Shown: positions 1 to 12,091, counted from the stretch's first letter. The stretch is DNA of 64,000 bases from Asterella californica (GCA_036924285.1 JAYKYS010000001.1:3942501-4006500), one strand, 5' to 3'. The notes: generated by a model not told the origin, from the sequence alone. Numbers and translations are program-made.

Positions 1-654
1 GCCGCCCGGAACCTCCACAGGAACCACCTCCCACTGGAAAGAGCCGGCATTAGTCGCAGCGATAGCTCTCTCGTAGCTCTGGACAGAGTAGTCGTCTTGC
101 TGATCTCTCGTAACGTTGTGGTTATCGGCACAAAGTTCTGCGCACACTCCCATGCCCTGGTCACTGTAAACGTCCCACAAGCCGTCCTTGATCATGCCGT
201 CGACTACCTCCCCATGTCCCATCCTGTACCCCGTTCTGGCCTTCGGCAGATAGTATGGTGTGCTCGACATGCTCTCCATGCCACCGGCTATGACAACGTC
301 ATTCTGACCGAGCTCGATGCTCTGCGCGGCGAACATTGTCGCCTTCATACCTGATGCGCACACCTTGTTCACGGTCGTGCACACTACAGAGTGAGGAAGG
401 CCTGCACCGACGGCCGCTTGCCTGGCTGGGGCCTGCCCAAGATTGGCACTGAGGACATTGCCAAAATATACTTCCTCCACGGCAGCCGGGTCCACTCCTG
501 ATCGCTGCAAAGCAGCCTGAATGGCGATAGATCCCAATTTCGTAGCGGACAAGCTCGACAATGAACCACTCTGCCCTCCAATAGGCGTCCTCGCTACTCC
601 CACAACGCACACATCGCGGGGAGAGATGGAAGCGTCGTCCATCGGAGGTGCCAT
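1..654 (-). CDS. Acetyl-CoA C-acetyltransferase (thiolase II), 5' part, runs off the window
   Basis: Thiolase-fold enzyme condensing two acetyl-CoA to acetoacetyl-CoA, the first step of the cytosolic mevalonate pathway in plants. The 218 codons seen start at the ATG at 654 (MAPPMDDASI) and stay open to base 1, so the 3' part lies outside the window. Family hallmarks in order are: the N-terminal VVGVARTPIGG block (about residues 18-27), NLGQAPARQAAVGAGLP (71-87), the nucleophile motif NKVCASGMKA with catalytic Cys99, AGGMESMSSTPYYLP (123-137), and GVCAELCADNHNVTRDQQD (169-187). The His and second Cys of the active site would lie beyond the edge. No intron is needed across 654 bp. There is no obvious transit peptide, which fits a cytosolic or peroxisomal form; the C-terminus that could hold a peroxisomal signal is not visible. 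Confidence 0.93.
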   Translation of the reverse strand, partial: MAPPMDDASISPRDVCVVGVARTPIGGQSGSLSSLSATKLGSIAIQAALQRSGVDPAAVEEVYFGNVLSANLGQAPARQAAVGAGLPHSVVCTTVNKVCASGMKATMFAAQSIELGQNDVVIAGGMESMSSTPYYLPKARTGYRMGHGEVVDGMIKDGLWDVYSDQGMGVCAELCADNHNVTRDQQDDYSVQSYERAIAATNAGSFQWEVVPVEVPGG

Positions 655-2642
655 CGTGTAAGTCAGGAAGAAAAAAAAGAAGAGGTTCCCTTATCGTCCA
701 ACTAACTCCCGAGGAGAAAAGATGAAACTTGATCCACCACCACCGCAACGATCACGAAGGCTCGACGAGTTCTTGCCTTCCAGAAGAGAGACTCAGCCTC
801 TTCTTATAACTCAGCGGATTCGCGGAGCGAAAGGAGAGAGAAACAAAATTTCGGTGTCGTCGTCGTTGTCGTCGCACGCGATTCAAGTAGGTGGAGACGA
901 ATAATCGAGAAACCAACCCACCAATCAAATTCCAGTGAGCCCTGCAGCCTTCTCCTGAATGTGCAGCAGTGCAAGAATCAGCCACCGAACAAGCAAATGA
1001 ACGAGAACCAGCCGCGGAGCAGTCAAAGTAAAAAAATCAATCAGATGGCCAAAAAAACCGAACAAAAATCTTCTGCACCATCAATTCAAACTCACTCGAT
1101 GGCTTCTCTCGCTAAGTCAAAACATGCACTTTCCTCTCCTCTCGTCGTCCCTACCGCTCCTCCGACCACAAGACCAGATCGATCTACTACTCCTCACACC
1201 CCGTCCAAACAATTTCTCTTCACCAAAATCCGCACCGAATGTCCAACTTCTCCGGAGGAATAAACAACAACAACGAAACGAATTCAAATGAAACCAGGAG
1301 AGGGCGACGTTACCCCGCAGCAAGAAAAAGTTGCACGCTCCACGAGACAGAAAGTGGGAAAAGTGACAGACGACGGAAGAGAAGAGTGCAAGGCAAGACG
1401 AGCATGCCAGCGGACAGGACTAGTCGGTGTTCTCCTTATGACGACTCAGTCAGACGGTGGAAGTCGATCGATTTGCTCCGCTGATTTGGAGGAGGAGCCC
1501 ATTTTCTTCCTTCACTTCTCTATAAACGCCAGTCGTCCTCCGTTCACAAGTTAACGTTTATGGAGTGTTCTGATTCCTATTAACAAGAAAAAAAATTCTC
1601 TTTTAAAATTTATCCAAATTATACTCATTTGGAGAACAAGAAGTTGCGAATAAAAGCCTTCTGGCAGCGATTGCTTATTCCATCCCAGTGGACAAAACGC
1701 GCAAAAAATGAAAGGATAGCTAAATAATAGAGAAGATTGGCAAGAAAATGAAGAAAAGGCGCACTGTTTTACAGGGATTTCCCCCAATATCAACATTTAC
1801 GTTTGATGTCCCCGAGCCAAAAAGTCCCACGAGCTTTACTTCTTTTCCACAAGATGCCAAACGAATCAAATGTACGCACATAAATAGATAAAAGAGAATT
1901 ATAGAATATGCATGGGTGCGAAAAGGAGAAAAAAAGGAAAAGGGAAAAAGAAAAGGAAAAAATGAAAAACTAAATGCTTCGCTTGCAATAAGATTACGAA
2001 GGATATGCATTTGCTTAACATGATAATACTGATCGCATTTACATTAGCAGCGAGAGGCTTAGACAAGCAGAACTATCTCGTTCCTCATCACGCTTTGTGG
2101 CTTTTGTCTTGTTCTACATTCAGCAAAATCGATGGTTAGCTACGCAAGTGCATAGCGAAAAACAAGAGAAGAAAAAGTAATCAATGCGTATTGCAAAAGA
2201 GATTCACTGACAACTGAAAAGAAAACGGTGATCATTTAGTAGTGGAATTTCTCAAAGATGTTTAAACACAAGACTGCTAGTGTTTATGTTCCTTAGAGTC
2301 ACATTCAAGTGTTTCAAACGAAATAAAACGAAGAAAAAAAATATGGAAAATATGCATACAAGATAAACTTCTGAGAATCTTTGTTCATTTTTATTATTAA
2401 AAAAGATAAAAGTATTATACAGAAATTCGATATTAAACTATTAAGAAAATAAATCTTCTTATCAATATAAAATAATAATCACACTTAGAGTTACAAGATG
2501 ATCTAGACATAACTCACAAAGAGAGCTCGGACAGACGGTCTTCTGAAACTGCAGTTGAGAAAGAAAGCTAACAAACACACATTACATCCATCTAGATATT
2601 GATTTATTATTTAATTATTTTTAACAAAAATTAAATAATAAA
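655..2642. other. Upstream region of the thiolase gene, no gene seen
   Basis: The first part (655-1560) is mixed purine-rich and pyrimidine-rich DNA of moderate GC and probably holds the thiolase 5' UTR and promoter. From about 1560 it becomes AT-rich. Short open frames on both strands show no recognisable protein features. A small inverted repeat of ATTTAATTATT type lies near 2605-2645. Confidence 0.4.
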
Positions 2643-3098
2643 TTAAATCCTTGCATATTTGCCTCCTACGAGAGCTGATGCACATATCTCGCGATATACG
2701 TATGGTTGATTGTACCAAATTTCTGATGGTGGACTATTAATCGGAACCACGTTAGTAAAAACCACCTTCGTAAGCTTGCCGTCGATGTGACTTGCTACGG
2801 AGAGAATATTCTTGTCAAATATTCGTCTGGGCAGATCTTCTCCGTCGTCATACATGTTCTCGGAATGATAATTTAAATTTCTCTCATTTAAGAGATATTT
2901 ATATTTTCCATTTATTTGGGCATCGGTTATTTCGCCAGAAGGTGCCCGTGCAGCTTCGCTACGCACCTTTACCTCCAAATTTAGCGGAGATTAGGCGCAT
3001 GCCAGTTGTTGATCTTCCCAGATCTGTTTGTGTGGAAGTTTCTCCTTCTGCTTCCGGGAGTTCCCGTAGCCGACGCTCCGTGAGCGAGCACTGCTCAT
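2643..3098 (-). pseudogene. Unrecognised ORF with one in-frame stop (gene fragment)
   Basis: Reading down from the ATG at 3098 gives a 151-residue frame broken by one TAA after 35 codons (near 2993-2991). The 111 residues after the stop are open to the end at 2643. The N-terminal part is Ser/Arg/Lys-rich (begins MSSARSRSVGYGNSRKQ). The later part is mixed acidic and hydrophobic, with DGEDLPRRIFDKNILSVAS and PPSEIWYNQPYVYREI. I do not recognise the family. It could be a decayed gene fragment, or two exons around a small intron containing the stop. It stands alone in an AT-rich, repeat-bearing stretch. Confidence 0.3.
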
Positions 3099-4479
3099 GC
3101 TTTGAAGCCAAAAAAGACAAAATATATTTCTGTTATATGTTAACGGTCCATTTTGCGAGCTTTTCTACTCCAGATAAATTCAAGTAATGATTCGTATAAT
3201 TAGTCTACTTTATATGACTTTACATCATTTCGGGGGAGCGTGCATATTATTCAAATATCTTAATTTATTACCTGGTTTTAGTTGATATATACTTTTGATT
3301 AGCAGCCTCCTGCATTTCTTATTCGAAAGAGCATCTATTCGTCTTCTCTTATGGGTTAATGTTTGGACTGTGCTGTAACTCTAGGTGTGATTATCTTTTA
3401 ATAATTACATATAAATTGAACTTTTCTTGACACATTGGTATATAATTTCAAAGAATACTTCTTTTCTCGTAACAAAAAGCGAGCAAAATTTTCCCCAAGT
3501 TTATCTAGCATGCATTTTCCTTTTCTTTTCTGATCATTTTCGGGAAAACTACTTGATTGCACCCATAATTGTGTATTTTCACCCCGGGGGAACTCTACTT
3601 CAGTACCGTACGAAAAGAATCCTTAGCAGACTTCTCAGTATAGTGACAAGATGGTTTTCCTTTGGAAATCAAGGGAGATGTATTTGGGAAGAACTGTTTA
3701 ATTATTTGGTTTTATTTGTTCGTATATACGTAACTGCCTTCAGTTGTAGGGCTACTTTTTGACTTCTTTACCTAACGGCTTCTTCTTTGTCATTTGACTT
3801 CTGTACTGCAGTTTGTCATTGTGGTCATATCTGGTTTTGAAACACGTGTCAGCGTTTGGTCAAGAGAAGAAGACACTATACGTTTTGTTTGTGGAATATG
3901 TTGCACTACTATAATTATAATTATTAAGTAGTACCATTAATAGCATATAAACATGTATTAGAGAGGAATTAAAAAAGTAATAAAAGAAGGGAAGAGGGAG
4001 AATTCCTGATAATGCATTACACATCTTTCTTATTACTCTTTTTATGTACTATCGAGGGAGTGGTTTATGTTGATAAACTATGAACTTTCTAGAGGTTCAT
4101 GTAACATGAACCTTTGTAATTAACAGAATGATTAATAGAGTTTCATGTTTTATTGAGTCTAAACAGTTGCATATCAATTTCTCAATCCTAAACTGAAACT
4201 AAATAGCGGTTTATCATTTTTCTATGCTTGAACCGAGTATTAACCGTGGATTATCAGTTTCCGGACCCAAACAGAGCCCAAACTGTGGTTTATCAACTTT
4301 CCGAACTTAGAGGACAGGAAAAGAAGGAAAAGACAGGGAAAAGAGCGATGGTTTATGAAAAAATATACTACGAAAAATACAAAGGGAAAAAGACTAAAAT
4401 GGTTTATTTACACTTCATAAAGATGCTTTGAAACTTGAAAAGCAGTTAGTTTCTAAAAGGTTGACTGCAACTTGGCTAT

Positions 4480-4620
4480 ACTTTCACCTGCATATTCACC
4501 TTCTCTATTTTTCGATGGAGGAGGCAAATATGTAGGAGTTTAATTTATTAACTTTCTTTAGATAATAAATTAAACTCACAATAAATTATGCATTAATGAC
4601 TTCAGGTTCTCGGATTTTTA
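4480..4620. repeat. Two-hairpin repeat, copy with 15-bp AT stem
   Basis: GCATATTCACC near 4491 is followed by a weak GATGGAGGAGG half-stem. A perfect 15-bp inverted repeat follows: arm 4536-4550 (GAGTTTAATTTATTA) and arm 4563-4577, separated by 12 bp. The same order of elements recurs at 37.7, 38.3, 41.6 and 41.9 kb. Confidence 0.6.
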
Positions 4621-4860
4621 CATTTAGCAATGTGACATTCTACTCATGACTTATGGTTTATATTATTTTTTCTTGCGTTTTCAGGCATGAGCTAACCGTT
4701 AATATTTATGAAATATTTTAATTATTTCCTCCACTTAGTATAAGATTTTTAATTAACACTTATATATTTCTCTGATAACAGCTAGCGAGCAAAAATTCAC
4801 AGAAGTTCATCACGCATACATATATATTCAGCATAGCCATTTTGGGGAGCTTTAATATTC

Positions 4861-4935
4861 ACCTTTTGAGTTCAGAAGCAGGGTTAATTTATTATCTAAC
4901 CTTTTTGCTGGAAAAGGTTAGGTATTGAATTATAT
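4861..4935. repeat. Two-hairpin repeat, copy with 22-bp stem
   Basis: The arms at 4884-4905 (TTAATTTATTATCTAACCTTTT) and 4912-4933 are inverted with about four mismatches and a 6-base loop. The core TTATCTAACC...GGTTAGGTA matches other family members. Confidence 0.55.
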
Positions 4936-7537
4936 CTTCTTTAACTTCCCTGTGTTTTGCTTCTAGCCTTCTAGTTTCCTCTCCTTATGGGTTATGTCCT
5001 ACATCCAGGTTGACCTAACCTTTAATATTTATAAATATTCCCATATATTATTTAAACTTAATATAAAAAATCCATTTAACACTCAAGCGTTTTCAGATAA
5101 CAGCAAGGGGACAACTGGTCCCCAGAAGTTCATATTCAGCATAGCCAAGTTGGGAAGTCACCGAACTGCGTTGGACTAGGGAGACGACAATCGGTCATGT
5201 TAGACAAATGGGTAACATAGTACAAGTATACTGTGGATAAGAAATGCTTCTCTAATATTCTTCTTCTCTTTTGCATTGAATTCTATGACATATGTTACTT
5301 AAGAGTGATGTTGATGTTTAATTTGATTCCCATCATATTGCTATAATTGTATTAGATTCCTTATTAGACTCGTGGAAACAAATTATTTTGACACTCCGGA
5401 GTCTAAGAAAGAAGACTGTTTTCACAACAGAATATAAAGTTTCCATTTTGGACAACCCCAGAGTTCATACTATCCATATAGAATATTCCTTTGCTAATTT
5501 TTGGTTGCAAAGGTAGGAGCTCGAGCGCTTGACAGGTCCTTCTTCACTTGATATCATAGTGACAATTTAACCTCATAGTTCCAAATTTCATAAACCTCTG
5601 CTGCCACTTCCATAGCCACGTTTTCTTTTGTGTGGACTTTTAGCTTTAGTTGGTCTGGGTTACCCTGTCCAAACCTCAGACTTATCTAGTGACATCAGTG
5701 GTTTAAGGATTTTTAATACATATGGACTCTTTGGTTCTTAAATCTTATAATAGAGATATCAAAGTTAGAAATCTTCTGAAAGATTCCAGACCAGTGAGAG
5801 TGAGTTACGACTCAGTCTAGATCTCGGTCAGTGTTTTATGCGGGCACTTCCGGATGTACCCGCAGGAAAACATCGCGGGCTTTTCCTTCACGGCTCTTCA
5901 CTCGTTTCGTTTATTCTTTTCTCAATGGATTCTTCACTTCTCTGAGTAATTATCTTGAATGTATAAACTGAACAAAGATAAAAATAGTGATGTTCAGTCA
6001 CAAACGCGATCCAAAATGAGTCGCGCTTACTGGTTACTTGTGGCAATTTTATGGCCAGTTCCTCTCCTCCGTTGAATATTTCCTCAGATCTTTGATATCC
6101 CTTAATACTCAGATGTACTTTGCGGGTGTGCTTATGCTCCACAGGTGTGTCATTACGTCTCACGGGTGTAGTTATGAGAAATAACGGTCACACTTTTAAA
6201 TTCTTTTTAATGATGATTTACGCTAGAGGAGTGCCTGTTGAATAATGGGTCACATACTGTTCGGGACTCCCTTCTGCTCCCGCCTCGCTGAAGGCCCTTA
6301 CATCCCATATCCGGCCCCACGGTCTTGTACAAGAACAAGAAAAAGACAAGAATGATACAAATACAAAACTCAAGGAAGCGAGGAGAAATATTTCTGTTTT
6401 ACTGCATTGTACGTGGGTGGTTTCGTCAATTAATACAAGTCTTCATTTATGTTGAAGGAAGTGAGGAAAAATCTTGTGTTTTACTGCAGTGACAATCCGC
6501 GGCTGGTTTCGTGCAAGTCAAAAGACAAAACTCAGTGTAAATTTAAATCTTTAATTCAAATTTCTATATTTAAACTACTCTTAGGTGAACAGAACACGTG
6601 GTCTCTACAAACCGGAAAAACTATAAGCACAGTGACAGTAAGTAGAACCTATTCAACTATAAGTTAAGTCTTATTGGAGAATAAAAAAAATCTTAGAGAT
6701 ATTAATTTAAAGCTAACCCTTCCTAAGAGAAGGATTAACTCTTAAGTACGTCTCAGGTACCGTTCCAACTGTACATGAGGTGAATATACAGTCTCAAAGC
6801 AGATTAAAGCCCATAATCCATTCTTTGCAGACGCTCTTGCTGTAATCACCGTCGAGTGCGGTAAACAAAAAAAAACAATATTCTCTTTTTTCTTTTCTGT
6901 GCATTTTAATATTTTTAATATCTATTTTACTCCAAGAAACTATAAGACCTTCATCCAACTGTTTGTCTTGTATGCAAATTTCTGGAAATAATGTTAGGTG
7001 ATACCCATCCAGGCGTGGGGTGCATGGCTGACAACATTGTGGAGAAAATATATAGATATGAACGGTCCATTAAATTAAATGGTTTTCTCTTAGGAAATTT
7101 AATTTTGAAATATTGGACTACGTTGGTTCCGTCATTCTTCGTTGTTGTTATATATAATCAATGGATACGAATTAAGAGGATAGGTGCTATTGTTGGCCCT
7201 AGAAGAGGTGTTTTCCATACACATCAAAAGTTAATCAAACTGAACACATCATTAACACAGACATTACATAACTAATTGTCACGAATTATTATCAAAAGCT
7301 TTGATTGACAGATTCCATCCTCGCATAAAGTTGTATCCCTCGGTCAAGGAGATGTGACGATTCAGCTTACACTTCTACGTGAGGAAATGGAAGCTTTGGT
7401 AATCATTTTCGGTTTTTATTTAATGATATTACTATTACTATTAATATTATTAAATATTATTATTGTTATTATTCTTAAAAATATTATTATATTATCGTTA
7501 AATTTTAAATTTTAAATTTTATTATTTATTAATTCTT

Positions 7538-8592
7538 TTGAGAAAACCAAAACCTGGTGAAACAAAAAGCTCCGCTTGCAGTGGAATTGCAGGGCTATGT
7601 GTTATCTGGATTTTTTTAATTTTTTCTCGTTATTTTTCTCACTTGTTCTTTTGTTTGACTTGTTTTCATCATGACTCCATTTGTACGTTTCGCTACACGA
7701 CAGAAAATTTTTCTTTTCTTCACGATTCCATCCTTCCATTTCGCTACACGACAAAAAATTCTTCTTTCCTTTCTAGTCTTCACAATCTACGTATAGCTAC
7801 GAGATAGCTATATCTATTATGAAACTAACTACTGTTTACTATCTCTTGCTATTTACCGAAAACCTAAAGATATATATATATCCGAGCGCCGTTTGAGGTA
7901 TGAGATAAAGAAGAAGATTCTTGATATCTTTACTATTGGATGAAAAATATTTCCAATTCTGAACAAGACCCAACATCTTGATGAAATATGTTACACTCAA
8001 AAGACGTCAAATCTAATCACATTCTCCTGCAATGGACACGTAGAAGTGATAAAACTAAGAAAGATGCAATAAGTTCCGTAAAGCAAATAAACCAAGATAG
8101 AAGAACGATTTTGTGTTTCGACCTATATTTTCTCTAACACGATATCCGCTGTTATCTTTAATTCTGGGTTGTGATATAATTCAGTTTTAATATCCCTTTT
8201 CCGTCTTCATGTTACTAGACAACAGATTTGAACCCTAATGTGTTCTGGTCGCAGTACCTAGAGTTCAGTTAAATTTTGATTAAATAATGATTTAATGTTT
8301 CAAAATAAAAGTAAACAATATAATAAAACTATATACTGTTAACAGTATACAAATAGATAGAGATAATTATATAGAGAGGATTATGCATCAAAGTGACTAT
8401 GAATTTAATATTTATGTGAGACAAGAATGTTTTCTAGAATAATTTTTGATTCTAAATCTAAAATTGAACAAATATTAATGATATTATTAATGATATTAAT
8501 ATTATTAAAGATTATTAATATTATTATTATTAAAAATATTATTATTTTATCATTAAATTTTAAATTTTAAATTTAATTATTTATTAATTCTA
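7538..8592. repeat. About 1.05 kb tandem repeat unit, LINE-free copy
   Basis: The string GAGAAAACCAAAACCTGGTG, preceded by a TTAAATTTTAAATTTTAAAT run, occurs near 7540, near 8595 and again near 13002, so an array with a unit of roughly 1055 bp existed. This copy contains the site corresponding to the LINE target (ATCATGACTCCATT near 7667-7680) without any insertion. Downstream come two diverged blocks containing TTTCGCTACACGACA, then a shared 0.7 kb tract ending in AT-rich DNA. An 18-bp palindrome (TATACTGTTAACAGTATA, 8332-8349) sits inside. No coding function is evident. Confidence 0.75.
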
Positions 8593-8736
8593 TTGAGAAA
8601 ACCAAAACCTGGTGAAACAAAAAACTCCGCTTGCAATGGAATTGCAGATGTTTTATGCTGGAATTTTTTTTCTCATATTTTTTTCACAACGACTCTGTCC
8701 TTCTGTTCTCACTTGTTCCTTTGTTTAATTGCTTTC

Positions 8737-8750
8737 ATCAGGACTCCATC
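8737..8750. repeat. LINE target-site duplication, left copy (unit 1)
   Basis: ATCAGGACTCCATC here is repeated exactly at 12078-12091, just after the A-rich LINE tail. It therefore brackets the insertion. Confidence 0.85.
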
Positions 8751-11251
8751 GCCTCTCCGACCCAAGAGGAGGTTGAGAGGACGGTTTTGAACTTTCCTAA
8801 GGAGAAATCGCCCGGCATCGATGGTGTCACTTACAAGATTCTCCAGGTTAGCTGGCCATTCATTAAGGAAGAGTGCACTGCTATGGTCAGTGAATTTTGG
8901 AGGACTGCTAAGATTGACGAAAAAACACGGCAGGGGGTTATCAAGCTGATACTGAAAGGTGGAGACAGAAACGAACTGGGAAACTGGAGGTCAATTACTC
9001 TGCTCACTGCGACTTATAAGATTCTCAGTAAGATACTGACGGAGAGGCTGAAAGTGGTTATAGAGAACGTATTAGACGAACAGCAGACTGGCTTCATAAA
9101 AGGTCAGGACATCTATGACAATATTCTCTGCTTTAAGCTGAGGCAGGAGCTGGCCGAAGCGAAGGGTTGGGAATCTCTGTTCTTGAAGATCTACTTTATG
9201 AAGGCCTACGACCGGGTGTCCCAGATTTACCTATGGGAAACTATGGAGCACATGAGGTTTGATTCTCACTTTGTTCAACTGCTAAAAGGCCTGACGGAAG
9301 ATGGGAAATCTAAAGTGCACATTAATGGTGGCTTTACAGAAGAAATCGACTTAGGTAGGGGAGTGCGACAAGGGTACCCGGTGGCCCCTTTCCTGTTCGT
9401 CATAGCTACCCAGCCCTTGATGAATATGTTAAAGAAGGCCAGAGAACAAGGAAAAATTGAAGGGCTGTGGTCGGGAGAAGCGCCCCCCCTCCTGCACCAG
9501 TTGTTCGCTGACGACACAGGGATAGTAATCGAAGGAACGGAGGAATGTTTCAAGGCCACGAAAGAAGTCTTACACAGATACGAGGAAATATCAAGGACTG
9601 CGCTAAACCTAGGAAAAACAATGATGATACCGATGGGGATGAAAGAGACTCCTAGATGGCTAGAGGAGACAGGCTGCTACCTAGCCAGACCAGGATAGAT
9701 GATTAAGTACCTTGGTGCCTGGATCGGAAGGGGTTTGTCAGAATGTCAAGTTATAGAAGAGATAGTCAGAAGAATTCAATGCAAACTCCAACATTGGTCC
9801 AACAGGCTTCTCTCCTGGCCTAGCCGTGTGGTTCTTCTGACCCATGTCCTCCACGCTATCCCTGCCTATCAACTTATAGGGGTAGACTGCTCGGCTACCG
9901 GCTTCAAGAAGCTAGAAGAGGTGTGTAGAATCTTTCTTTGGGATAGGAACTCGGAAGGACGTCCCAAGACATCGGTGGTGGCTTGGGAGACGATAACGAA
10001 ATCCAAGAAGGAGGGGGGGTTGGACATAGTCCCGTTCAGGAAAGTGATCTAGGCTCTAAAGCTTAAATGCATTGCCAAACTTCTTAACGGTGGAAAGCAA
10101 GACTGGGTGAACATAGAGAGGTGAGGCATCAAAGACAGCATGAAAGAACGAAGGTATAAGAGGGTGATGGAAGGGTGGACCTCGGAGCAGTGTTTGTTGA
10201 TGCTTCCGAGCTTCAGAGTGCGGAGCCTGTCGACCCTCGACAACATGTTAAAGTGTTGGAAGACTGTGGCGGGCAAGATCGGGTTCGAGGGAGGGAGGAT
10301 TCAACTCTCAGGGAATTTGTCATCCAGGCTGGTGGTGGAGGTGTGGTCGAAAAAAGAAAGGATAGATGACCGTGGGAAGAGCGAAGTTCTAAGAGAAATT
10401 AAAAGGAGCCAACTAACCTCCCTTAACTCCCTTAAGCTCAAAGACCTATACGACTCGATGAGGAGTGCCTCTCTAGCGAGACCTCCCGAAGACCAGAGTA
10501 GGACAGAGACTAGCAACCTAGAAAGATTAACGCGATGGGCGGGTGAGACGCAGGTAATTAACGGTGGACTGCAATACAGCAAGAACTGGCACTGGAAGAC
10601 AGGAGACAGCACTATACGGAGCTGGGGGCTAGAATTCAGAACATGGAAGGAGTTGCTGCCGATGAAGACGGTGAACCTAGACTTGCTAAATGCAAGATGG
10701 AGAATAAACGACTCGAAACGCTATGGGGCACCAGATGGAGGAGGGTATGACAAGCAGGGAGAAATATGCGGACTAATTTATGGCTTTGGAGACTTCTCAA
10801 TCACGGATTCTTCACTAACAGACGGGCAATGCAGATGTCAATCGGTGATGAGAGATGTGCGAAGAGATGCAACGAGGTGGAAACTATCGAGCACTTGTTC
10901 TGGGACTGTCCGGTGGTGAAAAACAGGTGGGAGAGGTTAAGGCTTCAAGATCAGGAATGCGGGATAAGCTACGTTGGGAGAAGCGGGCTGTTGGAGACGA
11001 TCGACAAGACCCTCGAACTAAGGAAACGCAATCCCGCCCTTCTGCATCTACTGGTTGAACACTCCCAGGCCACGTGGGTCGAGAGAGCAGACAGAATATT
11101 TAGAGGTAGCAGAACAGATCGTCCGGCAGTCAGGATTTTGGCCAAGGCTAGTAGGACACTATGGGCTGGGCTGCGGGAAGACGCCGGCAAAGAACAGAAA
11201 GAGGCCTGGGCGGTCGCGATGAAAACACTAGGAGTAATACAAAGGAACTAG
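8751..11251 (+). pseudogene. LINE ORF2 remnant: reverse transcriptase and zf-RVT domain (copy 1)
   Basis: An open frame (ATG at 8631 in flanking DNA, running to 9698) fuses host sequence to RT. Visible RT blocks are SPGIDGVTYKIL, GNWRSITLLTATYKI, LDEQQTGFIKGQDI, GVRQGYPVAPFLF and the active-site FADD (LHQLFADDTGI). Motif A reads KIYFMKAYDRV, where the family has an Asp at the Tyr, so the first catalytic carboxylate is lost. A TAG at 9696-9698 and stops near 10050 and 10122 split the frame. It recovers at 10140-10919 and shifts frame near 10740-10770 into a zf-RVT domain (LLNHGFFTNRRA...CAKRCNEVETIEHLFWDCP), ending at 11251. It is not functional as it stands. Confidence 0.9.
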
Positions 11252-12077
11252 CAAACACAAACAACGAGCAATTAAGGGCGGCATTGCCTCCTGACATCCT
11301 GCAAAGAGAAATCCAAAGCAAAGTCGGAGAGGAGCAACAGGCTACCGATACCTGGAGACGCGTGCGGAACTTAGGCAAGGTTGAGGCGTCTGAGATGGTT
11401 GGCGATCCTCTTTACCTGATCCCGTGCTCCTTCGACCACGAAAAGTGTAATGATGAGACTAGCAAGGGCGAGGACTTCCCCCCGAGATGGGACCGTCTTT
11501 TGCAGAAGTCGGCTTGCCATGATCCGGCTGCTTCGAACTTGAGCAAAGACAACAACAAGATTAGTGATGATTGCCAGATTAGGGCGGAGATCACCTCGAA
11601 GCACGAGCAGAAGGAAAGTAATGATGAGGTGGGGTTTGAGGTGGCCGACGGCGTCCGTCCGAAGAACATAGACCACATTGGGGTGCTGATCGGCCTGCGG
11701 GGTGGCATCACCAGTGGAACTGTCAGGAGAGGGGGATCAAAAACATCGAGCATATGACGAGAGAGAGGAGAACGAGGTCGCTCCATGATCGTGGCAGACG
11801 AGGAAGGGTGCGGAGCAGGGCGTGGGACCGGATGAACGATTGTGCGGGGCCGAGGCCCTTGGCGGTGTGTAGCGGGCCGGGGTCGGGTCGCCGGGTCGGG
11901 TTGGCCCACTGGGTCGGCCGGTTTTGTGTCGTGGGTGGCCCCCCGTGGGAGTTTTCTGTCGTGGGCCAAGGCCGCCCTGGTGTACGGGTGGAGCCCCTTA
12001 GTCCTTTTCTAATAAGGTCTCTCGTGGTCCCTCGTGGTCTTTAACCAAAAATAAAAAAAATAAAAAAAATAAAAAAA
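8751..12077 (+). mobile_element. 5'-truncated non-LTR retrotransposon (LINE, L1-like with zf-RVT), copy 1
   Basis: The insertion begins inside the reverse transcriptase reading frame at GCCTCTCCGACCCAAGAGG, so the endonuclease and the RT N-terminus are missing. It ends in a short (TAAAAAAA)n tail. A 14-bp target-site duplication flanks it, as expected for target-primed reverse transcription. It holds RT, then a connection region, a zf-RVT zinc-binding domain, and a GC-rich 3' UTR (about 11250-12050) with several GGGTCGG repeats. Frames in the 3' UTR remain open by composition only. The coding part is broken by stops and a frameshift. Confidence 0.9.
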
Positions 12078-12091
12078 ATCAGGACTCCATC
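12078..12091. repeat. LINE target-site duplication, right copy (unit 1)
   Basis: This is an exact repeat of 8737-8750, directly after the A-rich tail. The following sequence matches the LINE-free unit from 7681 onward. Confidence 0.85.

Larger units (their letters stand above)
3099..7399. other. AT-rich intergenic DNA with copies of a two-hairpin repeat family
   Basis: No coding region is recognised; the open frames here are short and AT-driven. The stretch holds several diverged copies of the repeat family that recurs at 37-42 kb. Typical blocks are GCGAGCAAAATTTTCC near 3480, TTATGGGTTAATG or TTATGGGTTATG near 3350 and 4985, and ATAACAG followed by GAGCAAAA or AAGGGGAC near 4780 and 5100. 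The clearest stem-loops are listed separately. Confidence 0.5.

Noticed and set aside
7400..7537. Long ATT-rich tract as a matrix attachment region or origin
   Set aside because: It is simple-sequence DNA belonging to each array unit. AT richness alone does not support a function.
11161..11757. 198-codon frame in the LINE 3' region as a separate gene
   Set aside because: It overlaps the zf-RVT frame and the GC-rich 3' UTR, has no recognised domain, and is duplicated only because the LINE is duplicated.
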